From the NCBI RefSeq assembly GCF_013004695.1, contig NZ_JABEMG010000038.1:1-35507 (forward strand): 35,507 bases of DNA, given 5' to 3'. The position numbers were made by a program, and so were the translations under genes. Below, piece after piece: positions 18,886 through 27,132 of the stretch (position 1 is its first letter; the number at the start of each line of letters is the position of its first letter). The notes beneath the pieces were generated by a model, which worked only from the letters and a program-made list of their open reading frames with translations, did not search any database and had not been told where the DNA came from. This DNA comes from Promicromonospora citrea (GTDB lineage Bacteria; Actinomycetota; Actinomycetes; Actinomycetales; Cellulomonadaceae).

Positions 18886-19836
18886 ATGGCACTCGTGGCC
18901 GAGGTTGCCCCGCCTCCCGCCGCACCCCGGCGCCCGGTCCGGCGCGCCCTCCGGTACGTGGTCGCGATCGCGTCGGTGTGCGCGGTGGCGACCGTCGGCG
19001 TCGTCGTCGGGCTCAACCGCCTGACGGGCGGCGGGCCCGTCACCGAGCGGTGCACCGCGGAGCTCGACGGGTCGGACTGGTTCCTCTCCCCCGACCAGGC
19101 CGACAACGCCGCGCTCGTGGCCGGCACGGCCGTCGCCCGCGGGCTGCCCGCCCGGGCCACGACGATCGGCCTGGCCACGGCCCTGCAGGAGTCGAAGCTC
19201 ATCAACATCGACCACGGTGACCGGGACTCCGTGGGCCTGTTCCAGCAGCGGCCGTCCCAGGGCTGGGGCACCGCCGAGCAGATCATGGACCCCGTGTACT
19301 CGGTCAACGCGTTCTACGACGTGCTCGTCGAGGTCGAGGGCTACGAGGACATGGCCGTCACGGACGCCGCGCAGACGGTCCAGCGGTCGGCCTACCCCCA
19401 GGCGTACGCGCAGCACGAGATGCGCTCCCGGGCCTGGGCGTCCGCCCTCACCGGCAACTCCCGCGGCGTGCTGTCGTGCGAGCTCGGTCCGGTCGCGGAC
19501 GCCGACCAGCGGGCGCCCGAGGCCGCACGGGACACGGTGGCCGGCCGGCTGGGCCGGGACCTCGGGCTCGCGCCGGCGACCGACGGGGCGGCCGAGACCA
19601 GGCAGGACCCGGCGTCGTCGGCCGTGACCGTGGACGCGACGCCGCTCACGCCCGACGACCCCGAGCGCGGCGCGTGGGCGACGGCCCAGTGGGCGGTCGC
19701 CACCGCCAAGGCGACGCAGGCGATCGAGGTGCGCGTGGCCGACCAGGTGTGGCTCCGCGAGGAGGCCGCGTGGCTCCCGGCGGAGAGCCCGCTGCCCCCG
19801 GGCCAGGTCCGCATCGTCGCCGACGCATCCGAGTAA
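18886..19836 (+). CDS. Membrane-anchored protein with lysozyme-like region, function unknown
   Basis: A 316-residue protein with a cytoplasmic Pro/Arg-rich N terminus, one transmembrane helix (about 23-43) and a large extracytoplasmic part. Residues about 65-170 contain GLATALQESKL and DSVGLFQQRPSQGWG, resembling a lysozyme/transglycosylase-type fold with Glu102 as a candidate acid; this resemblance is by eye. Similar actinobacterial proteins are often listed as hypothetical, or wrongly as heavy-metal transporters. The C-terminal about 80 residues are Ala/Asp-rich. The start ATG 18886 has GAGGAAG 5 nt upstream. It follows dapD by 47 bp on the same strand, and a role in cell-wall metabolism would fit, but this is inference. 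Confidence 0.8.
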   Translation: MALVAEVAPPPAAPRRPVRRALRYVVAIASVCAVATVGVVVGLNRLTGGGPVTERCTAELDGSDWFLSPDQADNAALVAGTAVARGLPARATTIGLATALQESKLINIDHGDRDSVGLFQQRPSQGWGTAEQIMDPVYSVNAFYDVLVEVEGYEDMAVTDAAQTVQRSAYPQAYAQHEMRSRAWASALTGNSRGVLSCELGPVADADQRAPEAARDTVAGRLGRDLGLAPATDGAAETRQDPASSAVTVDATPLTPDDPERGAWATAQWAVATAKATQAIEVRVADQVWLREEAAWLPAESPLPPGQVRIVADASE

Positions 19837-19977
19837 CCCCGCCCCGCCGAGGTAGTCACTTGGCGAGGTAGTCACGTAGCGAAGTAGTCACCCGGCGCGC
19901 GCCAGGTGACTACCTCGCCCCATGACTACCTCGCCAGGTGACTGCCTCGCCACGTGACTACCTCGGCGGCGGGGTTA
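19834..19977. repeat. 16-bp-period inverted-repeat element, copy 2 (between membrane protein gene and oppDF)
   Basis: Same design as copy 1. Direct GAGGTAGTCA units begin at 19849, 19865 and 19881 (the third is GAAGTAGTCA); inverted units begin at 19907, 19923, 19939 (TGACTGCCTC) and 19955, all 16 bp apart. The loop holds the palindrome GGCGCGCGCC. The outer arms extend into the neighbours: TAACCCCGCC on the left begins with the TAA stop of the upstream gene, and CGGGGTTA on the right ends with the complement of the oppDF TAA stop. The arm AACCCCGCCCCGCCGAGG, joined directly to a unit, is shared with the reverse complement of the right end of copy 1. Confidence 0.9.
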
Positions 19978-21792
19978 GTTGCCGGCGTCGGTCATGAAGC
20001 CGCCGAGGCCCGAGGCGTTGCCGCCCTCGTCCTGGCGCGGCTGCGGTCGCTCGTAGTCGTCCTCGACGTGCAGCTCGGTGACGTCGTCGCCGAGCTGGGC
20101 CAGCAGGGCGTGCCGGGCCTCGCGACGTCGGCGCTGCTCCAGGGGCTCCGGCACGGGCGCCGCGGCGATGAGCCGCTGCGTGTACTCCTCGCGGGGGTGG
20201 TGCAGCACCTCCTCGCGCGGGCCCTGCTCCACGATGCGGCCGTTCTGCAGCACCACCACGCGGTGGGCGAGCAGGTCGATCACCGCGAGGTCGTGGCTCA
20301 CGAACAGGCACGCGAACTTGTACCGCTCCTGCAGCGCCGTGAACATCTTCAGCACGTTGGCCTGCACCGACACGTCGAGGGCCGACGTCGGCTCGTCCGC
20401 CACCAGCAGCTCGGGGTCGAGCGTGAGGGCGCGGGCGATGCTGACCCGCTGCCGCTGGCCGCCCGAGAGCTCGTGCGGGTAGCGGTTGTAGACGCTGCGC
20501 GGCAGCTCGACGGCGTCGAGCAGCTCGAGCACGCGGCGGCGGCGGGACTTGTCGTCGCCTTCCTTGTGCACCACGAGCGGCTCGGCGATGACGTCACCGA
20601 TCGGCAGGCGCGGGTTGAGCGAGGACGCCGGGTCCTGGAAGACCACGCCGATGCGCCGGCGCATGGCCTTGAGCTCCTTGCCGCGCATCTTCCTGAAGTC
20701 GTTGCCGAGCAGCGACACCGAGCCGGACGCGGCGGGGATGAGACCCAGCGCGCACTTCGCGATGGTCGACTTGCCGGAGCCCGACTCCCCCACGAGACCG
20801 ACGATCTCGCCCTGCGCCACCGACAGCGTGATGTCGTCGCACGCGCGGAACGTCGGCTTGCCGACGCGGCGGTACTCGATGACGAGGTTGCGCAGGTCGA
20901 GGGCCGGCAGGTCCTCCGGGGCCGCCGTCACGGCAGCCACGTCGCCGAACTGGCCGGGGCCCGCACCCAGGTGCGGCACGGCGGCGAGCAGGCGCTTGGT
21001 GTACTCGTGGCGGGGGTGGTTGAGCACCTGGTCCGCCGTGCCCGTCTCGACGAGGTCGCCCTTGAGCATGACGGCGACGCGGTCGGCCATGTCCGCCACG
21101 ACGCCCATGTTGTGGGTGATGAGCAGGATGCCGGTGTTCAGCTTGTCCTTGAGCGAGCGCAGCAGGTCGAGGATCTCGGCCTGCACGGTGACGTCGAGCG
21201 CCGTCGTCGGCTCGTCCGCGATGATCACCTTGGGGTCGCACGCGATGGCCATGGCGATGACGACGCGCTGCCGCTGACCGCCCGAGAGCTCGTGCGGGTA
21301 CTGCTTGAGCCGGCGCTCCGGCTCGGGGATGCCCACCATGGCGAGGAGCTCGGCGGCGCGCGCCGTGGCCTGCTTGCCGAAGGCGATGCCGTGCAGCTGG
21401 AGGCCCTCGGTGAGCTGGTCGCCGATGGTGAGCACCGGGTTGAGCGCCGTCATCGGCTCCTGGAACACCATGGCGACGTCGTTGCCTCGCATGTCGCGCA
21501 GCGCCTTGCCGTCGAGGGCGTTCACCGTCTTGTCGCCGACGCGCACGGTGCCGTTGATCCGCGCGTTGCGCGGCAGCAGGCCCAGCGCGGTCATCGACGT
21601 GACCGACTTGCCGGAGCCGGACTCGCCCACGAGCGCGACGACCTCACCGGGGCGGACCTCGAGGTCGATGCCCTTGACCGCGTGCACGTCGCCGAACTCG
21701 GTCTTGAAGGTGACGTCGAGGCCCTCGAAGGAGAGGACCGCGTCGCCGGTCGCGGAAGCCGGACCGGGCGTGCTGATGTCGAGAGTGGTCAT
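19975..21792 (-). CDS. Oligopeptide/dipeptide ABC transporter, fused tandem ATPases (OppD-OppF)
   Basis: A 605-residue protein with two complete ABC nucleotide-binding domains of the oligopeptide type, energising the OppABC importer. The first (about 20-275) has Walker [12 protein letters not shown], signature LSGGQRQRV and Walker [12 protein letters not shown]; the second (about 300-550) has [12 protein letters not shown], a second LSGGQRQRV and [12 protein letters not shown]. Fusion of OppD- and OppF-like halves is common in actinobacteria. The C-terminal 50 residues are acidic. Its ATG lies 2 nt after the oppC stop, so it is coupled to the permease. Its TAA is the outermost part of repeat copy 2. 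Confidence 0.94.
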   Translation of the reverse strand: MTTLDISTPGPASATGDAVLSFEGLDVTFKTEFGDVHAVKGIDLEVRPGEVVALVGESGSGKSVTSMTALGLLPRNARINGTVRVGDKTVNALDGKALRDMRGNDVAMVFQEPMTALNPVLTIGDQLTEGLQLHGIAFGKQATARAAELLAMVGIPEPERRLKQYPHELSGGQRQRVVIAMAIACDPKVIIADEPTTALDVTVQAEILDLLRSLKDKLNTGILLITHNMGVVADMADRVAVMLKGDLVETGTADQVLNHPRHEYTKRLLAAVPHLGAGPGQFGDVAAVTAAPEDLPALDLRNLVIEYRRVGKPTFRACDDITLSVAQGEIVGLVGESGSGKSTIAKCALGLIPAASGSVSLLGNDFRKMRGKELKAMRRRIGVVFQDPASSLNPRLPIGDVIAEPLVVHKEGDDKSRRRRVLELLDAVELPRSVYNRYPHELSGGQRQRVSIARALTLDPELLVADEPTSALDVSVQANVLKMFTALQERYKFACLFVSHDLAVIDLLAHRVVVLQNGRIVEQGPREEVLHHPREEYTQRLIAAAPVPEPLEQRRRREARHALLAQLGDDVTELHVEDDYERPQPRQDEGGNASGLGGFMTDAGN

Positions 21793-21794
21793 CC

Positions 21795-22793
21795 TCAGTC
21801 CTTGGTCCGGTTCTGGCGGGGGTCGAAGGCGTCACGCAGGCCGTCGCCGATGAAGTTCACGCACAGGGCGATGGTCAGGATCATGATGCCGGGCCACCAG
21901 AACAGCCACGGCCGCGTGGTGAACGCCGCCTGGTACTCCGAGATGAGCGTGCCGAGCGAGGTATCGGGCGGCTGCACGCCGAAGCCGAGGTAGCTCAGCG
22001 ACGTCTCGAGCAGGATCGCGCTCGAGATGGAGAGCGTGGCGGACACGATGATCACGCCGACGGCGCTGGGCAGCACGTGCTTGGTGATGATGCGCCACGC
22101 GCCGGTACCGACCGCCTGCGCCGCGAGCACGAAGTCACGCTCGCGCAGGGACAGCACCTCGCCGCGCACGAGGCGGGCCAGGCTGGTCCATGTCACCAGG
22201 CCGAGCACCAGGGCGAGGCCCCAGATGCCGGAGTCGCCCGCCATGCGGCCGAGGACCGCGGCGACCGCCAGCAGCGGGATGATGATGAACACGTCGGTGA
22301 TCCGCATGAGGATCGCCTCGATCCAGCCGCGGTAGAACCCGGCCAGCGCCCCGATGAGCGTGCCGACGACGGTCGAGATGATGCCGACGGCGAACGCGAT
22401 GATGAGCGAGAACTGCGTGCCGCGCATCACCAGCGAGAAGTAGTCCTTGCCGCCGGTGTCCTGGCCGAACGGGTACTCCCACGTGGGCGCGCCGTCGCCG
22501 ATCTTGTCGTACTGGAGCGTGTAGTCCTTGGGCCACCAGCCCGGGATCGGGCCGATGCCGATGGACGTGAACGCGACGACGATGATCACGCCCAGCACGA
22601 TCATCGACGTGATGGCGCCGCGGTGCCGGAAGAACCGGCGTGCCACGAGCTGGCCCTGGCTGTAGGACTTGTCCTCGCCGGGCAGCGGCGCGGCCGAGCC
22701 ACCGGCCGCGAGACCGACGGCGTCGGTGCTCGCGGGGCCGATCTGCGGCTCGTAGTCCTCGCCGTCCGGGTTGCTGTTCCTGATGTCACTCAT
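21795..22793 (-). CDS. Oligopeptide ABC transporter permease (OppC-like)
   Basis: A 332-residue inner-membrane permease of the binding-protein-dependent type. A hydrophilic N-terminal tail of about 60 residues (acidic, then RRFFRHRGA) precedes the first helix ITSMIVLGVIIVVAFTSI; four or five further helices follow. The cytoplasmic EAA-type loop is DFVLAAQAVGTGAWRIITKH followed by VLPSAVG. SYLGFGVQPPDTSLG is typical of OppC/DppC. ATG 22793 has AGGAG about 9 nt upstream. It sits 27 bp after oppB and 2 bp before oppDF. Confidence 0.93.
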   Translation of the reverse strand: MSDIRNSNPDGEDYEPQIGPASTDAVGLAAGGSAAPLPGEDKSYSQGQLVARRFFRHRGAITSMIVLGVIIVVAFTSIGIGPIPGWWPKDYTLQYDKIGDGAPTWEYPFGQDTGGKDYFSLVMRGTQFSLIIAFAVGIISTVVGTLIGALAGFYRGWIEAILMRITDVFIIIPLLAVAAVLGRMAGDSGIWGLALVLGLVTWTSLARLVRGEVLSLRERDFVLAAQAVGTGAWRIITKHVLPSAVGVIIVSATLSISSAILLETSLSYLGFGVQPPDTSLGTLISEYQAAFTTRPWLFWWPGIMILTIALCVNFIGDGLRDAFDPRQNRTKD

Positions 22794-22820
22794 GTCTGTG
22801 TCTCCTGCCGTCGCCCGCGC

Positions 22821-24341
22821 TCAGCGCCGGATCCGGGGGTCGAGGGCCGCGTACGCGAGGTCTGCCACAAGGTTCATCAGCACGGCGGCGACACCGGTGA
22901 CGAGGAAGAACGCCATGACCGGCGCCGGGTCGACCGCGTTGAGGCCGTCCTGGAACAGCGCGCCCATGCCCTTCCAGCCGAACACCTGCTCCGTGATGAC
23001 CGCGCCGCCGATGAGCGCGGCGAAGTCGAACGCGACGATCGTCGTGATGGGGATCAGGGCGTTGCGGAACGCGTGCTTGACGATGACCTCGCGCTCGGAC
23101 AGGCCCTTCGAGCGGGCCGTGCGCACGTAGTCCTGGTTGAGCGTCTCCAGCATCGACGAGCGGGTGTAGCGCGAGTGGGTGGCCACCGAGACCAGCGTGA
23201 GCAGGACGGTCGGCAGGATGATCTGCGTGCCCATGTCGAGCACCCGCTCCCAGAAGTCGCCCGTGAAGTTCGGCGTCTGCGAGCCGATCGTCGAGATCGG
23301 CCGCGACTTGAGGCCCAGGAAGCTCGCCCAGTTGGCGATGAGGATGTCCCCGACCACCAGGAGGCTCGTGATGACGCCCGTGACCAGGGTGACGAGCACG
23401 GCCTGCCGGCGGGAGAACCCGCCCCAGGCGGCGCCGATGCCGGCCGAGACGAGCAGGGTGAGCACGAACAGCCCGGCGAGGAGCAGCCAGGACGGCTGGT
23501 TGACCAGGAGCGGCGCGAAGGCGAGGTAGGCGACGACACCGACGACGGTGGTGGTGAGCGCCGCGTACAGGACGCGCCGGTTGCGCAGGCCCGTGACCAG
23601 CGCGGTGACCAGCACGCCCGCGGCGCCGGACACCACGAGCACGCCCGCGAGGCCGAAGGTGGGCTCGCGCCACCAGTTGAGCGCGTTGAAGACGAACATC
23701 ACGACGGCGACGAAGGCGAAGGCCGAGCCCGCCGTGACCAGGCGCCGGCGCGTCGAGCCGCCCAGGACCGCCTGCAGCACGAAGCCGACGACGGCCGCCG
23801 CGATGACGATGGTCCAGGGCGCGTACTGGCCCACCGCGATCCAGTTGTTGTACTGGATGGCGGCGTACTCCTTGAGCAGCGTCGCGGCCCAGAACACCGG
23901 CAGCGAGAAGAAGAGGAAGGCGCTGAACGTGATGGTGTAGTCGAAGCCCGAGTACTGGCGGATGGCGGTGAGGATGCCGAGCGCCACGCCGACCACGATG
24001 GCGAGCAGCGTGGCCAGGGTGATGAGCCGCAGCGACGATGCCGCGGCCTGCTGCGTCAGGCCGAGGACCTGGACGCCGTTGATCGTCACGCCCAGGTCGC
24101 AGTTGCCGGTGAAGCAACCGAGCACGCCGGAGAGCCAGTCCCAGTAGCGCTCGAGCGGGCTGTCGTCGAGCCGCAGGAGCTCGGCCCGCTGGGCCATGAG
24201 CTGCTCACGGTTCTGCGCGTTCGACTCGCGCAGGTCCTTGAGCGGGTCACCGGAGTTGATGACCAGCATGTACATGAGGAACGACGCACCGAGCAGGACG
24301 AGCGCCGAGACGCCGATGCGCCGGAGGATGAACTTGAGCAC
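22821..24341 (-). CDS. Oligopeptide ABC transporter permease (OppB-like) with inserted membrane domain
   Basis: About 506 residues, much longer than the usual 300-340 of OppB/DppB. The N-terminal part (1-170) and the C-terminal part (346-506) are OppB-like, including the EAA-type loop DYVRTARSKGLSEREVIVKH (405-424). Between them (about 172-345) lies an extra hydrophobic region with roughly five or six predicted helices. I chose GTG 24341, which has AAGGGG 6 nt upstream and is followed by LKFILRRIG, the normal OppB opening; the in-frame start at 24413 would add 24 unconserved residues. A hairpin between oppA and this gene may lower its expression. The role of the insertion is unknown. Confidence 0.88.
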   Translation of the reverse strand: MLKFILRRIGVSALVLLGASFLMYMLVINSGDPLKDLRESNAQNREQLMAQRAELLRLDDSPLERYWDWLSGVLGCFTGNCDLGVTINGVQVLGLTQQAAASSLRLITLATLLAIVVGVALGILTAIRQYSGFDYTITFSAFLFFSLPVFWAATLLKEYAAIQYNNWIAVGQYAPWTIVIAAAVVGFVLQAVLGGSTRRRLVTAGSAFAFVAVVMFVFNALNWWREPTFGLAGVLVVSGAAGVLVTALVTGLRNRRVLYAALTTTVVGVVAYLAFAPLLVNQPSWLLLAGLFVLTLLVSAGIGAAWGGFSRRQAVLVTLVTGVITSLLVVGDILIANWASFLGLKSRPISTIGSQTPNFTGDFWERVLDMGTQIILPTVLLTLVSVATHSRYTRSSMLETLNQDYVRTARSKGLSEREVIVKHAFRNALIPITTIVAFDFAALIGGAVITEQVFGWKGMGALFQDGLNAVDPAPVMAFFLVTGVAAVLMNLVADLAYAALDPRIRR

Positions 24342-24401
24342 GGGTTGCCCCTTCGAGGCGGACGCAGCACGGCGTCTGCTGAGGAAAGCGATCAGTGGGT
24401 C

Positions 24402-24407
24402 ACTGTA
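24402..24407 (-). promoter_or_regulatory. Candidate internal -10 (TACAGT) before oppB
   Basis: TACAGT lies 60 bp upstream of the oppB GTG and downstream of the oppA hairpin. It could give oppBCDF expression independent of oppA. No clear -35. Confidence 0.3.
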
Positions 24408-24462
24408 GGGCACAGGATGAAATGCGCCACCATCGACCCTGGTCAGGTCAGGAAATTATCCG

Positions 24463-24479
24463 GCCGGTGCCGGACAGCC
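24463..24479. repeat. 17-bp direct repeat, copy near the oppB leader
   Basis: GCCGGTGCCGGACAGCC, identical to 26372-26388. It lies between the oppA terminator hairpin and oppB, and contains the inverted repeat CCGG-TG-CCGG. Confidence 0.6.
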
Positions 24480-24516
24480 CTGCGGGGAAGGGAACAGCTG
24501 CTCCCTTCCCCGCAGG
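24479..24516 (-). terminator. Strong hairpin between oppA and oppB
   Basis: A perfect 15-bp stem, 24479-24493 paired with 24502-24516, with an 8-nt loop, 18 bp past the oppA stop. There is no U-tract. It probably acts as a partial terminator or 3' stabiliser that favours the binding protein over the rest of the transporter, a common arrangement. Confidence 0.75.
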
Positions 24517-24534
24517 TACTGCGTCAGCCGCGCG

Positions 24535-26352
24535 TCAGGAGGCGCGGGACCACTGCTCGGCGTTCCACACCACGCCGCCCTGGGCGGCGGTGGCACGCAC
24601 GTTCGACACGCTGGAGCTGCTGGCGATCACGCCCGGGTGGGCGAACAGCGGGATACCGAAGAGGGTGTCCCACAGCTGCTTCTCGATGACCACGCGCTGC
24701 TCGGCGTGGACCGCCTCGTCCGTGGTCGAGGAGAGCGTCTTCCATGCCTCGTCCACGGTCTCGTCGGAGTACTTGCCGTAGTTCTGCTGACCGGTGGACG
24801 AGTAGATGTTCTCGCCCGAGGTGATCTGGCCGGAGCCCTGCCACGCGAAGAGCGCGACCTCGTAGTCACCGTTCGGCAGGTCCTTGTCGAAGAAGTCCTC
24901 GGCCGCCGAGTCCTGGATGTCGAAGCCGACCTGGTCGCACGAGGCCTTGATGGCCTCGACCTCGGCCGCGCGGCGCGGGTTCGGGGCGGCGTAGCCGATC
25001 CGGATCGTCGTGCCCTCCTCGAGGCCCGCGGCCTCGAACTTCTCCTTGGCGGCGTCGAGGTCGACCTCGTCGTACCGGCCGTCGTAGGCCTCGGACACGG
25101 TGGCCTCGTAGTCCTCCGTCTGGAAGGGGAAGACCTCGCGGGCGTTCATGACGACGGCCTCGGGGTCGATCGGCTTGATCAGGTCGTCCACGATCTTCTG
25201 GCGGGGCACGCAGTACGCGAACGCCTCGCGCGCCTCCAGGCTGTCGGCGAAGACGCCGGAGCCGAAGTTGAAGTCGAGGTGCTCCCAGGTCAGGGTCTGA
25301 CCCGTCTCGACCTTCACCGCGTCGCCGAGCTGCTCGAGCTGCTGCACCGTGTCGACCGTCGGGCCGTTCGGGTTGATCGCGTCGAGGTCACCGTTGGCGA
25401 GCGCCTGGATCTGCGCGTCGGCGCCGACCACGCGGAACGTCAGCTCCTTGGTCGCGGCGGGCGTGCCCCAGTACTTGTCGTTCGCCTCGAGGGTGATGTA
25501 CTGGCCGGCCTCCCAGCCGTCGGCCTTGAAGTCGTACTGGCCCGTGACGGGCGCCAGCGCGGGGTCGGGGACCTCGCCCGGCTGCGACAGCCAGCCCTCG
25601 TTCCAGAACTCCGCGGCCTTCTTCAGGACGTCCATGTCGAGGTCCTGGATCGCGGTGACGAGCTCCTCGGTGGAGACGCCGGCCTGCTCGGCCACGACGT
25701 GGGCCGGGAACGGCGAGTTGATGAGGATCCGCCAGTCGGCGTTGACGCGCTCGTAGTCGTAGGTGAACGACTTGGCGTCCGGCGAGTCCGCCTGCGGGCC
25801 CTCGGGCACGTAGTCACCCAGGGTCAGGCCGGAGATGTGGTTGAACAGCGGGGTCTCGCTCGCGTCGTCCGTGACCTTGCCGTCCTCGGTGACGGCCTGG
25901 GCGGCCCAGTCGAGCAGGTAGTCCGCGTAGGTGACGGGCGTGCCGTCCGACCACGCGGCCTCGTCGTTGAGGGTGTACTCGACCTGCAGCGGGTCCTCGG
26001 ACACGGCCTCGTAGGTGCCGTAGGCCTCGTCCGGGCACACCGTGCCGTCGACGCCCCAGTACCAGAAGCCGCTGAACAGCCGGTCGGTGACCGCGGTGTT
26101 GTACGTGGAGTACGTCTCCGGCGTGTTCGAGTTGTAGCCGAGGAACTCGTCCTCGTTGGAGACCTTGATCTCGCCGTCGGCCGTGGTGACGTCGCCGATG
26201 TCCGCCTTGCAGGGGCCGTCGGCCGCCGCCGAGGCGGCCGTGCTCTCACCCTCGGCCGGCTCGTCGTTGCCCGCCGGGCTGGTGCACGCCGAGAGCAGCA
26301 GCGCGCCACTGGCGGCCACTGCGACGGCGGCGCTCAGTCGCCTGATCTTCAA
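24535..26352 (-). CDS. Oligopeptide ABC transporter substrate-binding lipoprotein (OppA-like, SBP family 5)
   Basis: A 605-residue extracellular peptide-binding lipoprotein of solute-binding family 5. The signal peptide runs to the lipobox LLSAC, lipidated at Cys23, followed by a Glu/Ala/Ser-rich linker. Family regions include LNDEAAWSDGTPVTYADYL (the entry motif, near residue 140), FPAHVVAEQAG, and repeated segments around DKYWGTPAATKELTFRVV and DLDAINPNGP. The start is TTG at 26352, 5 nt after AGGAGG, so translation should be efficient despite the weak codon. It is the first gene of an opp operon on the minus strand (A-B-C-DF). The ligand class is inferred from family and operon. Confidence 0.94.
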   Translation of the reverse strand: MKIRRLSAAVAVAASGALLLSACTSPAGNDEPAEGESTAASAAADGPCKADIGDVTTADGEIKVSNEDEFLGYNSNTPETYSTYNTAVTDRLFSGFWYWGVDGTVCPDEAYGTYEAVSEDPLQVEYTLNDEAAWSDGTPVTYADYLLDWAAQAVTEDGKVTDDASETPLFNHISGLTLGDYVPEGPQADSPDAKSFTYDYERVNADWRILINSPFPAHVVAEQAGVSTEELVTAIQDLDMDVLKKAAEFWNEGWLSQPGEVPDPALAPVTGQYDFKADGWEAGQYITLEANDKYWGTPAATKELTFRVVGADAQIQALANGDLDAINPNGPTVDTVQQLEQLGDAVKVETGQTLTWEHLDFNFGSGVFADSLEAREAFAYCVPRQKIVDDLIKPIDPEAVVMNAREVFPFQTEDYEATVSEAYDGRYDEVDLDAAKEKFEAAGLEEGTTIRIGYAAPNPRRAAEVEAIKASCDQVGFDIQDSAAEDFFDKDLPNGDYEVALFAWQGSGQITSGENIYSSTGQQNYGKYSDETVDEAWKTLSSTTDEAVHAEQRVVIEKQLWDTLFGIPLFAHPGVIASSSSVSNVRATAAQGGVVWNAEQWSRAS

Positions 26353-26371
26353 TGTTCCTCCTCAGGGGAAT

Positions 26372-26388
26372 GCCGGTGCCGGACAGCC
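26372..26388. repeat. 17-bp direct repeat, copy near the oppA leader
   Basis: GCCGGTGCCGGACAGCC, identical to 24463-24479, 20 bp upstream of the oppA TTG start and in the same orientation. The two copies bracket oppA. Confidence 0.6.
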
Positions 26389-26413
26389 GGCGCCGCGCCG
26401 CAGCGCGCGACCG

Positions 26414-26431
26414 GGTGAGACGTCCGTCACC
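26414..26431. promoter_or_regulatory. Inverted repeat GGTGA-N8-TCACC upstream of oppA
   Basis: A dyad about 62 bp upstream of the oppA start. A possible -10, TAGCGT on the minus strand (about 26450), lies just upstream. The placement would suit an operator. The regulator is unknown. Confidence 0.3.
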
Positions 26432-26587
26432 GTCATGGTTTCCGCTCACGCTACTCACGCGTTGGGAGGATTTGCCCAAGTTCGCCGTCGGGTGGATCTG
26501 ATCGTTACCGACCTGATATCGCCCCGTAGCGGCACCGTCGCCGCGCAAGACATACCGAAACCGCCCGTTAACACCTCGGGTGAAAGC

Positions 26588-27022
26588 TCAGACCCAGCCG
26601 TGGGACCGCGCCACCGCGACGAGGACGCCGCGCGTCGCCAGCACCTGCTCCGCCGTGAGCGAGGGCACGCCGGCGAGCAGCACCTCGGTCACCTCGGCGA
26701 CGAGCTCCCGCTCGGTCGGGGTCTCCCCCGCGCGCGAGGCGGCGTCGGGCAGGGGCGGGAGGAAGGCGGGAACGCCGACGGGCGCCGGGCTCGCGCCGAC
26801 CCCGGCGAGCACCGGCGCGGGTGTCACGAGCGTGACGGTGGAGGCCTTCAGGCCTCGGTCGCCGTCCTCCACGGTGAAGTCGACGACCGCCCCGACCGCG
26901 AGGTGCCGCTTGTCGAACTCGAGGTCGTTGACGTGGATGAACACGTCGTCACCCCCCGTGTCCGGAGCCACGAACCCGTACCCGCGCACCTCGTCGAACC
27001 TGATGACCTTGCCTTGAACCAC
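26588..27022 (-). CDS. Cold-shock-domain protein with C-terminal extension
   Basis: A 144-residue protein. Residues 1-70 are a cold-shock (OB-fold) nucleic-acid-binding domain with RNP1 as GYGFVAP (14-20) and RNP2 as VFIHV (27-31), opening VVQGKVIRFDEVRGYG. Residues 71-144 are an Ala/Pro-rich linker and a predicted helical tail ending ARSHGWV, absent in the 67-residue CspA type. The start is GTG 27022 with GGCGGAG about 6 nt upstream; an alternative GTG is at 27031. It probably binds single-stranded RNA in the cytoplasm; the tail is uncharacterised. Divergent from a GNAT gene, with TACACT as a possible -10 nearby. Confidence 0.9.
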   Translation of the reverse strand: MVQGKVIRFDEVRGYGFVAPDTGGDDVFIHVNDLEFDKRHLAVGAVVDFTVEDGDRGLKASTVTLVTPAPVLAGVGASPAPVGVPAFLPPLPDAASRAGETPTERELVAEVTEVLLAGVPSLTAEQVLATRGVLVAVARSHGWV

Positions 27023-27058
27023 GACACACACTCCGCCTCGTCGGTGTCCCTGCGGAAT

Positions 27059-27076
27059 CGAGTGTAGGACGAGTGT
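27059..27076. repeat. Tandem CGAGTGT repeat in the csp/GNAT divergent region
   Basis: CGAGTGT at 27059-27065 and again at 27070-27076, an 11-bp step, about one helical turn. It overlaps TACACT, the probable -10 of the cold-shock gene, and might be a regulatory site. Confidence 0.3.
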
Positions 27077-27120
27077 CCAACTTCTCGCCCTCGGGCGCGC
27101 CACCGTTCGCCCACGGGCGT

Positions 27121-27126
27121 TACGGT
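27121..27126 (+). promoter_or_regulatory. Leaderless -10 (TACGGT) of the GNAT gene
   Basis: TACGGT followed by 6 nt and ATG 27133, with no Shine-Dalgarno. Confidence 0.5.
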
Positions 27127-27132
27127 GCCGGT

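Noticed and set aside
24479-24516. Riboswitch or attenuator before oppB
   Set aside because: Only a single perfect hairpin without alternative pairing, leader peptide or conserved aptamer features; treated as terminator/stabiliser.
22077-24689. 870-codon plus-strand frame opposite oppB/oppC
   Set aside because: Shadow of permease genes; Asp/Arg/Glu/His-rich with no domain.
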